Origin: an uncultured Clostridia bacterium
Lineage (GTDB): Bacteria; Bacillota; Clostridia; UBA1381
Direction: 5' to 3'
DNA length: 60,152 nt
NCBI GenBank assembly: GCA_904395315.1
Contig: CAJFNT010000152.1
Location: 1-60,152 of the forward strand
Below the pieces are notes generated by a model. The model was not told where the DNA came from and made no database searches. It worked only from the letters and a program-made list of their open reading frames with translations. Each line of letters starts with the position of its first letter. The first letter of the stretch is position 1. The position numbers and the translations under genes were made by a program. Shown piece after piece: positions 1 to 10,401 of the stretch.

Positions 1-81
1 AGGCTTGCGGTTCACTACGCTTGGCGGTAAATACCCGCGATTGGACTTTCACCAACTAGATCTATGTCATGCCCGACACAC
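1..81 (-). mobile_element. 5' end of a group II intron (class IIC-like), continuing beyond the left window edge
   Basis: Reverse complement of 1..81 reads GTGTGTCGGGCATGACATAGATCTAGTTGGTGAAAGTCCAATCGCGGG..., resembling bacterial group II intron 5' ends (GUGUGYCxGGCAUG...GGUGAAAGUCC); lies 6 nt after a terminator hairpin, the known IIC target type. Confidence 0.7.
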
Positions 82-87
82 AACAAC

Positions 88-122
88 AATAATGCCGCCC
101 GGACAAGCCGGACGGCATTATT
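88..122 (-). terminator. Intrinsic terminator hairpin downstream of S41 peptidase
   Basis: Inverted repeat AATAATGCCGCCCGG-ACAAG-CCGGACGGCATTATT (15-bp stem with one G-U pair in the minus-strand transcript). Confidence 0.75.
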
Positions 123-124
123 AT

Positions 125-1720
125 TTATGTACCATAGAGATCTTCAACATCTCCGCCGAAATATTTATATGCTTCCTGCATTTGCACATCAACGGTCGTT
201 TCAAGCTGTTCGAATTGCTCTTTAAGCCTTATCTGCGTTGGAACGTCAAGAACTCCCGAGTCAGTTAATCCATTATCTCTCTGGAACTCTTTTATCGCGT
301 CTGCAAGATCTGTATTGAATACGTCATTACCCATATTGCCTATGTAATAACCCATTATCGACAGCCGTTCTTTGGCAGCAGTCACATTCGTGCCTGACGA
401 ACCCAATGATACCGGTGTCAAAAAATCAAATTTGGTATATCCCGTTGTGTCTATCTTTTTTGTATAATTAGACACAGGAATATCCGGGGTAAGACCCACA
501 TGATCTATCTCATTTCCGTTTCTTGTAACATACTGACCTATAGTCAGCTTAAACACCATTCCGTTTACAAGATTATATGTGCTTTGGATAACAGCTTTTC
601 CGTATGTCTGCTCTCCCATAAGAACACCCGCCCCGGAATCCTGTATAGCGCTTGCAAGGATCTCTGCCGATGATGCAGTATTCTCGTTCACAAGCGTCAA
701 TATCTTGAATGGAGCCTCTGCCAGATCAGAAGTATATGTATAGTTAAGGCTTTCATCCCTGTATTTTACATCTATTATTTTTCCGGCAGGAACTATCGTC
801 TTGGCTATATCCGCCGCAGAAGCGACAAGACCACCGGGATTGTTTCTGAGATCCAGTATCAGCTCTGTGACACCATTCTCTTTCAGCTGGTTTGAGATAT
901 CATTGAATTCATTGACCGTATTAGAGGAAAAAGAAGATATCTTTATATATCCAACATTGCCTTCGAGTATACCTCCGGATACCGTGCTGTCGTTTACAGC
1001 GGTCCTCGTACCGGTAACCTCAACACGCGTTCCGTCACGGTCAACTGTTATCAACACAGTGGTCCCCAGCTCGCCGACTATCAGGTTCCTGACCTCTGTT
1101 ATGCTGCTTCCAACAACGTTTATCCCGTCAACACTTACTATCTTATCGCCTATCTTAAACCCGCTCTGTTCCGCAAGGCTGTTATCCTCCACGAATCCAA
1201 CGATCTCCACATACTCGCCGTTTTGCTGCATGTTTATACCGAGGCCGTAAAAGGTCTTGTTCAGCTGATTCGTGTATTCAACATATTCATCATATGTATA
1301 AAAATCAGAATAGTCGTCCAAGCTCTGCAAAGCAGCCTTTAAAAGCGCAACAAGCGCTTCATCACCGTTTTGCGCAAGATATGCGGCCAGACCAAGCTCC
1401 ATTATATCTTCAGCGGTATACGAATCATCAAGATATCTCTCAGCTATATATCCCGCTATAAGCTCATATGCCTGATATTCGACAGTATCACGAAGCTTCT
1501 CGTCAACTATGCTCGGTTCCTCTGTCTGCTCCGCACCATCCGGGCTTTCAGTCCCGTCAGCCGGCTCTGCGCTCGGTGAAGGCAAAGGCGTCGCAGCCGC
1601 CGCATAGTATTCTCCGCTTGAGCTTCCGTAATCGCTCACTATGTCACTGTTTGCCGCAAGCGCCGCTGTGCTTGACATTATCGCCGAAACAGCAAGCAAT
1701 ATCGAAATAAGTTTTTTCAT
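125..1720 (-). CDS. S41 family C-terminal processing peptidase with PDZ domain and C-terminal peptidoglycan-binding domain
   Basis: Signal peptide, PDZ (GLGINMQQNGEYVEIVGF..AEQSGFKIGDKIVSVDG), S41 motifs (LRNNPGGL, NENTASSAEILASA, GEQTYGKAVIQ), PG-binding repeat at the C terminus. Confidence 0.93.
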   Translation of the reverse strand: MKKLISILLAVSAIMSSTAALAANSDIVSDYGSSSGEYYAAAATPLPSPSAEPADGTESPDGAEQTEEPSIVDEKLRDTVEYQAYELIAGYIAERYLDDSYTAEDIMELGLAAYLAQNGDEALVALLKAALQSLDDYSDFYTYDEYVEYTNQLNKTFYGLGINMQQNGEYVEIVGFVEDNSLAEQSGFKIGDKIVSVDGINVVGSSITEVRNLIVGELGTTVLITVDRDGTRVEVTGTRTAVNDSTVSGGILEGNVGYIKISSFSSNTVNEFNDISNQLKENGVTELILDLRNNPGGLVASAADIAKTIVPAGKIIDVKYRDESLNYTYTSDLAEAPFKILTLVNENTASSAEILASAIQDSGAGVLMGEQTYGKAVIQSTYNLVNGMVFKLTIGQYVTRNGNEIDHVGLTPDIPVSNYTKKIDTTGYTKFDFLTPVSLGSSGTNVTAAKERLSIMGYYIGNMGNDVFNTDLADAIKEFQRDNGLTDSGVLDVPTQIRLKEQFEQLETTVDVQMQEAYKYFGGDVEDLYGT

Positions 1721-1732
1721 AAATTTACCAAT

Positions 1733-2152
1733 CTACCTTTCTATGATTATCCTCATCATGTTCGTTAATTCATCTCCGCCGGCATTCATTATATATCCAA
1801 ACTCAATAACGCCGCCGTCCTCATTCAGATCATACTCCAAATGCTTTGTAAATACACTCATCGGTATCGATCCATACGGAGTCCTGTACTCGAATTCGGT
1901 CTCCGATCCCGGAATATACAGGATAGACGCGCCGAATTCACCTGTTCTTTTCATGGATATGGATGCGCGCTCAACTTTCAGCATAACGCGCGATCCCTCA
2001 GCTTTATATGATATGTAGAATTTATCTCCCGATCTCCTGAATGAGCAAAATGAAGTTTCTCTCACTGTGTCAGAAAAGCCTTCCGCTCTCTGCTCATTCA
2101 ATACTGATATCCTCAGTTCTCTCGCAGGAAAACTTTCCTTTTCGGATGTCAA
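1733..2152 (-). CDS. DUF1934 (YwiB-like) beta-barrel protein
   Basis: Size and pattern ISYKAEGSRVMLKVERASISMKRTGEF.. typical of DUF1934. Confidence 0.75.
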   Translation of the reverse strand: MTSEKESFPARELRISVLNEQRAEGFSDTVRETSFCSFRRSGDKFYISYKAEGSRVMLKVERASISMKRTGEFGASILYIPGSETEFEYRTPYGSIPMSVFTKHLEYDLNEDGGVIEFGYIMNAGGDELTNMMRIIIER

Positions 2153-2175
2153 CTATTTCTCACCTGCCGTTATAA

Positions 2176-3237
2176 TTATTTTACTCGTTTAAGCGCAAGC
2201 TCGATCAATCTGTCAAGCAGCTCCGAATAACATATACCTGCCGCATCCCAAAGCTTTGGATACATACTGATATTAGTAAATCCGGGCAATGTATTGATCT
2301 CATTCAAAACAACTGTTCCATCGGAATATTTGACAAAGAAATCAACTCTCGAAAGCCCCTGACCGTCCAGCGCCTTGAATGCGCGCACCGAATACTCACG
2401 TATTTTTTCAGAAGTTTCCCGCGGCAGCTCGGCCGGTATAACAAGCACCGTGGAATCATCATTGTATTTCGCGTCAAAGTCGTAGTACTCTACAGTGGGT
2501 TTTATCTCTCCCACAACAGCCGCTTTGGCGTCATCATTTCCAAGCACTGCGCATTCGACCTCATGACCGTCTATATGCTCTTCAACAAGTATTTTTCTGT
2601 CAAATTCAGCTGCGTTTTTAAGAGCGCTTATAAGCTCCAATCTGTTGTGCGCCTTTCCGATACCTACCGAAGATCCCGTTCTGGCAGGTTTTACAAAGCA
2701 AGGATACCCAAGCTTCTCTTCTATTTCATCAGCGCGCTCTTCAAAATTGTCGGACGCGGATACCGTGACCCATGCCGCCTGAGGTATCCCCGCGGCATCA
2801 AATACTATTTTGGAATACGTTTTATCCATAGCATTTGCCGACGCCAAGACCCCCATACCCACATATGGGATATGTGAAAGCTCAAACAGTCCCTGTACTG
2901 TTCCGTCCTCGCCGTACTCTCCATGGAGCACCGGGAAGATAACATCTATGTCTATCACTTCGTATTTGCCGTTATCACACACAAACAAGCCTTTAAATGA
3001 CGCGTCGGGCGAAATAAATGCCTCTTTCAGATATCTTTGATCTTCCTCCCAGGCGCCGCTCTCTATATTTGACCAATCGCCCAAATAGAGCTGCCATTTT
3101 CCGTTTTTAGTTATTCCAAGCGTATATATTTCATATTTTTCTTTATCAAGATTATTAAGTACAGATGTGACTGATTTTAATGATATCTCGTGTTCTGGGG
3201 ATTCTCCCCCAAATATAACGCATAATTTCTTTTTCAT
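2176..3237 (-). CDS. ddl: D-alanine--D-alanine ligase
   Basis: MKKKLCVIFGGESPEHEISL N-terminus, ATP-grasp motifs, NEINTLPGFT; internal Met chosen as start of the longer ORF. Confidence 0.95.
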   Translation of the reverse strand: MKKKLCVIFGGESPEHEISLKSVTSVLNNLDKEKYEIYTLGITKNGKWQLYLGDWSNIESGAWEEDQRYLKEAFISPDASFKGLFVCDNGKYEVIDIDVIFPVLHGEYGEDGTVQGLFELSHIPYVGMGVLASANAMDKTYSKIVFDAAGIPQAAWVTVSASDNFEERADEIEEKLGYPCFVKPARTGSSVGIGKAHNRLELISALKNAAEFDRKILVEEHIDGHEVECAVLGNDDAKAAVVGEIKPTVEYYDFDAKYNDDSTVLVIPAELPRETSEKIREYSVRAFKALDGQGLSRVDFFVKYSDGTVVLNEINTLPGFTNISMYPKLWDAAGICYSELLDRLIELALKRVK

Positions 3238-3366
3238 AAAATACCCAATCCTTATTTTTTTATCGATCTGCCTACACAAAAAAACGACAGACATCATATC
3301 TATAATACTCCTTTTAGAAGTAAAAAGCAATAGATGCCTAAAAATTTTTAAAAAAAGTTTAAAATA

Positions 3367-4290
3367 TCAGTGCCCGTAAAGCGTTCTAAGCTTATTCAGC
3401 ACTGAAACAAAATACTCCGGCAGCTCTGAATCGAATACCATAAGCTCTCCTGTTTCAGGATGTGTGAATCCTATCGTTTTCGCGTGCAAAAGCTGTCCGT
3501 TCGTTTTGAATCTTTCTTTTTTTATTCCATAGACCGGATCTCCTACTATACTATGACCGATATACGCCATGTGCACCCTTATCTGATGTGTCCTGCCCGT
3601 TTCAAGAGTGCATTCAGCAAATGTATATTGACCAAACCGTTCCAAAACACGGTAATGTGTAACGGCTTCGCGCCCGCCTTCTATCACCGCCATTTTCTTT
3701 CTGTCGATAGGATGTCTTCCTATCGGAGCGTTGACCGTTCCTGTGTCATCTTTTATATTGCCATTTACTATGCATACATATTTCCTCAGAGCTTTTCTCT
3801 CTTTTAACTGACCGCTTAGCGCCTCATGAGCGGCATCAGTCTTAGCCACGACCAGAAGACCGGATGTATCCTTATCTATCCTATGCACGATCCCGGGACG
3901 TATCACACCATTTATGCTGCTTAAACTGCAATGATAAAGCAAACCATTCACAAGCGTTCCGTCAGGATTCCCCGGAGCAGGGTGCACCACCATCCCCTGC
4001 GGCTTGTTCACGACTATCAGACTGTCATCCTCATATACTATATCGATAGGTATATCCTGCGGCACCGCCTCAAGCGTCTCAGGTTCCGGCAGTTCAACCG
4101 AAATAACATCTCCTGATCTCAGCTTAGTTTTTTTTGCGGAAGGCTTGCCGTTTACCTCAACAAGACCTGATTCAGCCAGCTTAGATGCATAACTTCTTGA
4201 TATCCCGCCATTATCGGCAATATATTTGTCCAGTCTCTCTCCAGCATCCTCACCGGACACTTTCAATTCAATTCTATCCGCCATGCCCAT
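3367..4290 (-). CDS. rluD: RluD-family 23S rRNA pseudouridine synthase (S4 domain)
   Basis: S4 domain, HRIDKDTSGLLVVAKT motif; RBS AAGGAGAG before ATGGGC. Confidence 0.93.
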   Translation of the reverse strand: MGMADRIELKVSGEDAGERLDKYIADNGGISRSYASKLAESGLVEVNGKPSAKKTKLRSGDVISVELPEPETLEAVPQDIPIDIVYEDDSLIVVNKPQGMVVHPAPGNPDGTLVNGLLYHCSLSSINGVIRPGIVHRIDKDTSGLLVVAKTDAAHEALSGQLKERKALRKYVCIVNGNIKDDTGTVNAPIGRHPIDRKKMAVIEGGREAVTHYRVLERFGQYTFAECTLETGRTHQIRVHMAYIGHSIVGDPVYGIKKERFKTNGQLLHAKTIGFTHPETGELMVFDSELPEYFVSVLNKLRTLYGH

Positions 4291-4768
4291 CACTGCTCTC
4301 CTTGTCAAAGAAGATCACATATATGACCGCTGTAAACGCGCCGACAACTATCGCCACATCGGCAATGTTAAATACCGGGAAATCGAACCATTTAAGTGAT
4401 ATAAAGTCAACAACGAATCCGTAAAAGATCCTGTCTATCGCATTCCCCAATGCTCCGGCAAAAAGCAGAGCGACTGCCGCCCTCTTTATATTGCTCTTAG
4501 GCTTTCTCACAAACCAGTATACCGCAACACATATGCAAAAAAGTATCGAAACTATTCCCAAAAGCAGCGTCATGTCACTAAACAGCGAAAACGCCGCACC
4601 GGTATTCCTGACATATATGAAATCAAAAAATCCGGGAAGCTCCCCTATCACATTTCCCTCACTGTATCCGGTCATAACAATGTATTTGAATATCCGATCC
4701 ACAGCAATAACAGCAGCAGCCACCACAGTCCATATCACGCTTGCTAATACAAAGCTTTTATTCTTCAT
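4274..4768 (-). CDS. lspA: Lipoprotein signal peptidase (signal peptidase II)
   Basis: DRIFKYIV, NTGAAFSLFS, GNAIDRIFYGFVVDFI, FNIADVAIVVG motifs. Confidence 0.95.
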   Translation of the reverse strand: MKNKSFVLASVIWTVVAAAVIAVDRIFKYIVMTGYSEGNVIGELPGFFDFIYVRNTGAAFSLFSDMTLLLGIVSILFCICVAVYWFVRKPKSNIKRAAVALLFAGALGNAIDRIFYGFVVDFISLKWFDFPVFNIADVAIVVGAFTAVIYVIFFDKESSDGHGG

Positions 4769-4782
4769 GATCTTTTATCCTC

Positions 4783-5871
4783 TCAATCGGCACGCTTTGA
4801 TATATACGATATTGCTTCCAATATCTCATCATCATTCACATCAGTTGTCCGAACGACCTCACCGATACGCACAGGCAGAACGAATTTGAGTTTCCCATCC
4901 ACCTTCTTCTTGTCACGACGCATAAACGAGTATATCTTCTCAGGCTCCGGCAATTTTACTTTCAATGAGAATCCGTATTCCGAAAGTGTCTCTTCCACAT
5001 TTCTGAGCTCGCTTTCATCTATCATCCCTCGCTTTACCGCAATATAAAATACAGCTTCCATTCCAAGGCCGACACACTCTCCATGTGTGAGACTGAATCC
5101 AAGCGCTGACTCAACAGCATGCCCTATAGTATGTCCGAAATTGAGTATCGCGCGCAGCCCGTTCTCTTTTTCATCGCATTCCACAACTTCAGCCTTGATC
5201 CCGCAATTGCGCTTCGCCATTTTTATAAGCACTTCCGTATCAAGCGATCTGACCTTTTCCGAATTGTTTTTCAAAAACTCATAAAACTCGGCATCTTTTA
5301 TTATGCCGTGTTTTATAACCTCGCCCATACCGGAAACGAATTCACGCTCCGGCAAAGTTTTTAAAGTGTTTACATTTATGTAAACCATTCTCGGCTGATG
5401 AAAAGCTCCGAGAATGTTTTTGCCTTCCAAAAAGTCTATCCCGGTCTTACCGCCCACAGAACTGTCCGATTGAGATAAAAGCGTAGTCGGTACCTGAACA
5501 AAATCTATCCCGCGCATATATATCGCTGCCGCAAATCCCGCCATATCTCCAACAACGCCGCCGCCGAGAGCTACTATCATGCTTTTCCTGTCGAGTTCAT
5601 TTTTAATACACGCTCCGCATATACCGAGAAGAGCATCCATATTCTTATGCTGCTCGCCTGCCGGGAACGCATATACCGCACAATCATAACCAGCCTCTGT
5701 AAGCTTTTCTTTTACCTCTCCGGCGTACAGCTTTTCAACATTGGTATCTGTAACTATAAGCAGTTTTTTCGGAGCATTTATATTTTCCATTTCATATGCC
5801 AGCTGCTCAAAACTATCCGAAAAACATATATCATATGACTTTTCACCTAAGTCAACACGCAATTTATCCAT
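4783..5871 (-). CDS. aroB: 3-dehydroquinate synthase
   Basis: GGGVVGDMAGFAAAIYMRGIDFVQVPTTLLSQSDSSVGGKTGID, LNFGHTIGHAVE. Confidence 0.96.
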   Translation of the reverse strand: MDKLRVDLGEKSYDICFSDSFEQLAYEMENINAPKKLLIVTDTNVEKLYAGEVKEKLTEAGYDCAVYAFPAGEQHKNMDALLGICGACIKNELDRKSMIVALGGGVVGDMAGFAAAIYMRGIDFVQVPTTLLSQSDSSVGGKTGIDFLEGKNILGAFHQPRMVYINVNTLKTLPEREFVSGMGEVIKHGIIKDAEFYEFLKNNSEKVRSLDTEVLIKMAKRNCGIKAEVVECDEKENGLRAILNFGHTIGHAVESALGFSLTHGECVGLGMEAVFYIAVKRGMIDESELRNVEETLSEYGFSLKVKLPEPEKIYSFMRRDKKKVDGKLKFVLPVRIGEVVRTTDVNDDEILEAISYISKRAD

Positions 5872-5893
5872 ATTTTCCTCCTATCATGAAATA

Positions 5894-6913
5894 TCAGAGG
5901 CTTAAAGACGCCTCGGCATTGAGTCTCATATCAGCTCTTGTACCGTTTACATACTCAAAATATCCTGCAGATGCTATCATGACCGCATTATCGGTACAAA
6001 GCACCGGCGGCGGGAACAATACGTTTATCCCTTTTTCTTCAGCCACGTTCTTCATCTTGCTCCTCAGCTGAGAATTTGCCGCGACACCGCCCGCAAGTGT
6101 TATTATTTTTGTGTTTTTTCTTAATGCGGCCTCTATCGTATGACTACACAGCGCATCGGTGACAGAGTTCTGGAACGACGCCGCTATGTCCGCTTTGCTG
6201 TATTCCTCTCCCCGCTGATCAAGCTTATGTATATGATTTATTACAGCTGTCTTGACACCGCTGAACGAAAAATCCAGCGAGTCATCGGACATCTTCACTC
6301 TCGGGAATTCCACCGCATGCGGATCCCCTTCTGATGCCAAAGAATCTATTTTAGGTCCTCCCGGATATCCCAATCCAAGCACTCTTGCTATCTTATCAAA
6401 CGCCTCACCCGCTGCATCGTCACGTGTCATACCCATTATTTCATAGTCAACATAGTCCTTTGCGTATACTATATGACTGTGTCCTCCCGATGCCACAAGG
6501 CACGTAAACGGCGGCTCCAGCTCCGGGTGCGCAACATAATTAGCGCATATATGCCCCTTTATATGATTCACATTAACAAGCGGTTTCTTCAAAGCATATG
6601 CGAGCGCTTTCGCTGTTGACACACCTACAAGCAGCGCTCCTACCAGCCCCGGTCCATACGTAACGGCAATAGCTGTGATATCCGAAAAATCCATATCAGC
6701 CCTTTCAAGCGCCTCCTCTATGACCGCATTCACAGTCTCTATATGCCTGCGTGACGCTATCTCCGGAACGACTCCTCCATATTTTTTATGTATATCTATC
6801 TGAGTGTTTATAATACTCGAAAGGACTTCTCGCCCGTTTTTCACCACCGCGGCAGCAGTCTCGTCACAAGAGCTCTCTATGCCCAAAATAAAAATATCCT
6901 TCATATCAACCAC
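5894..6913 (-). CDS. tsaD: tRNA threonylcarbamoyladenosine modification protein TsaD
   Basis: [51 protein letters not shown]. Confidence 0.96.
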   Translation of the reverse strand: MVDMKDIFILGIESSCDETAAAVVKNGREVLSSIINTQIDIHKKYGGVVPEIASRRHIETVNAVIEEALERADMDFSDITAIAVTYGPGLVGALLVGVSTAKALAYALKKPLVNVNHIKGHICANYVAHPELEPPFTCLVASGGHSHIVYAKDYVDYEIMGMTRDDAAGEAFDKIARVLGLGYPGGPKIDSLASEGDPHAVEFPRVKMSDDSLDFSFSGVKTAVINHIHKLDQRGEEYSKADIAASFQNSVTDALCSHTIEAALRKNTKIITLAGGVAANSQLRSKMKNVAEEKGINVLFPPPVLCTDNAVMIASAGYFEYVNGTRADMRLNAEASLSL

Positions 6914-7385
6914 CAGCTCCCTTCGCTGTCTTATCCAGCAGACTCAGCTCCATTATGACCGCGCTGACATCCCTGTAATAATTCTTTCTGATGTCTATCT
7001 CCCTAAATCCGAATTTTCTGTACATTCCTCTTGCCGCGTTATTATTTTCTTTGACCTCAAGCATGACGCGCTCACAACCGCGCCTCATCGCCTCAGATAT
7101 TACAACACGCATAAGCGCCGCGCCTACTCCTTTTCGCCGCATACCCGCAGCCACAGCGATCCTGGAAATATCAGCAGTTTCATGTATGCACCAAACACCG
7201 GCATATCCTATTATTTCCCCATCCAGAACAGCAACATAATAACATGAAAAATCCTTGCTAAGCTCGCCTTCATACATGCTCTCAGTCCATCCCGCATCAA
7301 ACGCCTCAGTATCAAGCGCAGAAACATCATGAAGATCACTGTTCTTCATATTTCTTATCAAAACAGCCACCAGGCTCATCCCCAA
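6906..7385 (-). CDS. rimI: RimI-like GNAT N-acetyltransferase
   Basis: GNAT fold, [39 protein letters not shown]; adjacent to tsaD. Confidence 0.9.
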   Translation of the reverse strand: MGMSLVAVLIRNMKNSDLHDVSALDTEAFDAGWTESMYEGELSKDFSCYYVAVLDGEIIGYAGVWCIHETADISRIAVAAGMRRKGVGAALMRVVISEAMRRGCERVMLEVKENNNAARGMYRKFGFREIDIRKNYYRDVSAVIMELSLLDKTAKGAGG

Positions 7386-7395
7386 ACTTTTAAAA

Positions 7396-7875
7396 TTACT
7401 CCTCAGATTCTATCGGAAGCTTTTCAGCTATGTCTACCAACGCATCGTATATCTCTGACGCCGTTTTTTCATATTCCTCAGCGTCTCCTCCAAACGGATC
7501 CGATATATCTCCTTCTCCTCCGGCATATTCAAGCAGCGTGTACGCTTTGCCTTTAGCGACCGACTCTATAAGCTGCTTATGCGCGACAGTCATAACAAGT
7601 ATGACATCTGCCATATCTATAAGCTCATCCGTCAAAGGTTTTGTTCTGTGTCCGCTAAGATCAATACCGCGTCTTTCCATCGCCGCTATTGCCTCGTCTG
7701 CCGCCTTTTGGCCAACTTCGGCAAAAACACCGGCGCTGTCTATCAAAACATTCAGATCGTTCTTTACGGCAATATCATTGAGCATCGCAGCCGCCATAGC
7801 GCTTCGACATGTATTGCCGGTACAGACAAACAATATTTTCATAGGTCCTTTTTTATCTTCTTTTTTTTCACTCAT
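7396..7875 (-). CDS. ywlE: Low-molecular-weight phosphatase, probably protein-arginine phosphatase type
   Basis: CTGNTCRSAMAAAM P-loop with Thr as in YwlE; DPFGG motif; next to ywlC; RBS AGGAGG. Confidence 0.85.
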   Translation of the reverse strand: MSEKKEDKKGPMKILFVCTGNTCRSAMAAAMLNDIAVKNDLNVLIDSAGVFAEVGQKAADEAIAAMERRGIDLSGHRTKPLTDELIDMADVILVMTVAHKQLIESVAKGKAYTLLEYAGGEGDISDPFGGDAEEYEKTASEIYDALVDIAEKLPIESEE

Positions 7876-7906
7876 AATAAACTGCCTCCTAACGCAAATC
7901 TTTGCA

Positions 7907-8935
7907 TCATACACGGATCACGCGCTGAGCTGCCGCTTTATACAGTCTGTTTTTCACAGCCAGCCCATACCCGTCACGTTCCTCGAACTCCGCAAAGACT
8001 TTTTCAACACCAAGTCTGTCAAATTCACGAAGACATGAGAACAGATTTTTGGCATATTCCCTGTTGGTATTTCCGGCGCAAAGTATAACCGCGCTGTCAT
8101 ACGCATTATCTGACATAGTCAAAACACCGCAGACTTTATCACTGTTCTCATCTATCAATTCTTTTATTTTATCCCTTACCTTTTTTGGATCTCCCTCGAC
8201 CACTGTGACCTCAGCATCGGGAGCGTAATGCTTATACTTCATCCCGGGGCATTTCGGCTGTTCATCGTTTCCGATAGACTCAAGTATATGCGGATCGATC
8301 ACTGTTTCCGGCACGACCGCCTTAAGCTCATCGTATGTTATCCCTCCGGGCCTTAAAACTACAGGTGTGCAGCCGGACGCGTCCACGATCGTAGATTCCA
8401 CACCGACACTGCAGTGTCCTCCATCAATTATAGCATCTATCCTGCCGTTCATGTCATTTATAACATGCTTCGCCTCAGTAGGGCTCGGTTTGCCCGAAAT
8501 ATTGGCGCTCGGAGCCGCTATCGGCACTCCGGCAGCTTTTATAAACCTCTGTGCCGTCACATTTTCAGGAAATCTTATTCCCACTGTATCCATCCCGGCA
8601 GTTACTGTATCGGGAACTATCCGGCTCTTCTTTAATATAACGGTGAACGGTCCCGGCATGAAAGCATCGATAAGCTTTCTCGCATTCGGACTTATATCGA
8701 CCGCAAGCTTATCTATATCAGAAATATCAGCTATGTGAACGATCAGAGGATTATCCGACGGTCTTCCCTTAGCCGCGTATATCCTTTCGACCGATGTGTC
8801 GTCATATGCCGAAGCGCCGAGCCCGTACACGGTCTCTGTCGGGAACGCCACCAGCCCTCCGGCTGCGGCTATACGTCCGGCCTCAGCAATCGATATATCA
8901 TCATCTTTAAAAATTTTTGTCTCCATATCATTCAA
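7907..8935 (-). CDS. ywlC: L-threonylcarbamoyladenylate synthase (Sua5/YwlC)
   Basis: GGLVAFPTETVYGLGASA, KGRPSDNPLIVHI, SANISGKPSPT, plus Sua5 C-terminal domain. Confidence 0.94.
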   Translation of the reverse strand: MNDMETKIFKDDDISIAEAGRIAAAGGLVAFPTETVYGLGASAYDDTSVERIYAAKGRPSDNPLIVHIADISDIDKLAVDISPNARKLIDAFMPGPFTVILKKSRIVPDTVTAGMDTVGIRFPENVTAQRFIKAAGVPIAAPSANISGKPSPTEAKHVINDMNGRIDAIIDGGHCSVGVESTIVDASGCTPVVLRPGGITYDELKAVVPETVIDPHILESIGNDEQPKCPGMKYKHYAPDAEVTVVEGDPKKVRDKIKELIDENSDKVCGVLTMSDNAYDSAVILCAGNTNREYAKNLFSCLREFDRLGVEKVFAEFEERDGYGLAVKNRLYKAAAQRVIRV

Positions 8936-10373
8936 AAGTATGCATACGTATCAGCTCATTTTTTATCTTCCAAAGCTTTTCCGAAAGATCCACATAATAT
9001 TTATGCGGATTCTCAAATCTTTTAAGCTCGTCCCAAAGTCCGTCTATCTGCATACCGCAGTATTCTCTGAGCACATCGACTGAGGGTGACTCGTACACAC
9101 ACTCTCCCTTTCTGAACATTCTTTTTAAAAGCGGACGCGCGAAAAAGTCTGTGACCTTCTTACGCTTCCATGTAAATTCCGGATCAAATATCTCGTATGG
9201 TTCCGACGAGTCGATCTTTTCATCATGCAGCGTTATAACGTCTGCTATTGCCTTTGATGTCGATCTGTCATACAGCCTGTACACCTGCTTAAAGCACGGA
9301 GTCGTTATCTTTGCAACATTTTCGCTTATCTTTATCTTCGGTATGACCTCACCGTTTTCATCCTCTATTCCGGAAAGCTTGTATACACCGCCCATAACAG
9401 GATTTGACCGTGACGTTATAAGTCTCTCTCCCACGCCGAACGAATCGATCTTCGCTCCCTGGATAAGCATATCGCGTATTATATATTCATCGAGTGAATT
9501 CGACGCCACTATAGCGCAGTCTGAATATCCAGCGTCATCAAGGATCTTACGGCATTTCTTTGACAGATACGTTATGTCTCCCGAATCTATCCGAACTCCC
9601 TTAGGGCGCTTGCCCATCGGCTTTAGCACCTCGTCAAAGGTTTTTATCGCATTCGGCAGCCCGGAACGCAGCACATTGTAGGTGTCGATCAAAAGAGTCG
9701 TATCATCGGGATAAGATCTCGCATAAGCTTTAAACGCTTCAAGCTCACTGTCAAACATCTGCACCCAGCTGTGCGCCATAGTCCCCATTGCCGGTACTCC
9801 ATATTTCTTATCCGTAAGCACATTCGATGTGCCGGCGCATCCTGCGATATATGCGGCTCTTGCTCCATATACGGCGGCATACGAGCCCTGAGCGCGTCTT
9901 GCTCCGAATTCCATTACAGCTCGTCCCTCTGCCGCTCTTGCTATCCTGTTCGCCTTAGTAGCGATCAGGGTCTGATAATTTATCGTGAGAAGTATCATCG
10001 TTTCAACGAACTGAGCCTGTATGGCTGGTCCTCTTACTATAACGAGAGGCTCACCCGGAAAAACAGGCGTTCCTTCCGGCACAGCCCATACATCACATTC
10101 GAACCGGAACTCCTTTAAATAATTTAAGAATCCTTCCGAAAACATATTTTTACCGCGCAGATACTCAATATCCTCATCTGTGAACCTGAGTGACCTCATA
10201 TATTCTATCATCTGGTCCACACCTGCCATAACCGCAAAGCCGCCACCGTCAGGTATCGTCCTGAAAAACATATCAAAATAAACTATCCTGTCCTTAAAGC
10301 CTTCATTGAAAAAACCGTTTGCCATGGTTATCTCATAAAAGTCAGTAAGCATTGTAAAATTATCTTTATCCAT
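8928..10373 (-). CDS. pncB: Nicotinate phosphoribosyltransferase
   Basis: NFTMLTDFYEITMANGFF, GARRAQG, GTMAHSWVQMF, RIDSGD motifs; RBS GGAGAGG. Confidence 0.95.
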   Translation of the reverse strand: MDKDNFTMLTDFYEITMANGFFNEGFKDRIVYFDMFFRTIPDGGGFAVMAGVDQMIEYMRSLRFTDEDIEYLRGKNMFSEGFLNYLKEFRFECDVWAVPEGTPVFPGEPLVIVRGPAIQAQFVETMILLTINYQTLIATKANRIARAAEGRAVMEFGARRAQGSYAAVYGARAAYIAGCAGTSNVLTDKKYGVPAMGTMAHSWVQMFDSELEAFKAYARSYPDDTTLLIDTYNVLRSGLPNAIKTFDEVLKPMGKRPKGVRIDSGDITYLSKKCRKILDDAGYSDCAIVASNSLDEYIIRDMLIQGAKIDSFGVGERLITSRSNPVMGGVYKLSGIEDENGEVIPKIKISENVAKITTPCFKQVYRLYDRSTSKAIADVITLHDEKIDSSEPYEIFDPEFTWKRKKVTDFFARPLLKRMFRKGECVYESPSVDVLREYCGMQIDGLWDELKRFENPHKYYVDLSEKLWKIKNELIRMHTFE

Positions 10374-10401
10374 TGCCTCTCCTTTCCCAAAAAGCATATG
10401 T

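Noticed and set aside
5-268. 87-aa plus-strand ORF at the left edge
   Set aside because: Runs through the intron-like sequence, terminator hairpin and antisense to the S41 peptidase; no family resemblance
7430-8038. 202-aa plus-strand ORF
   Set aside because: Antisense to ywlE/ywlC, no recognisable domain
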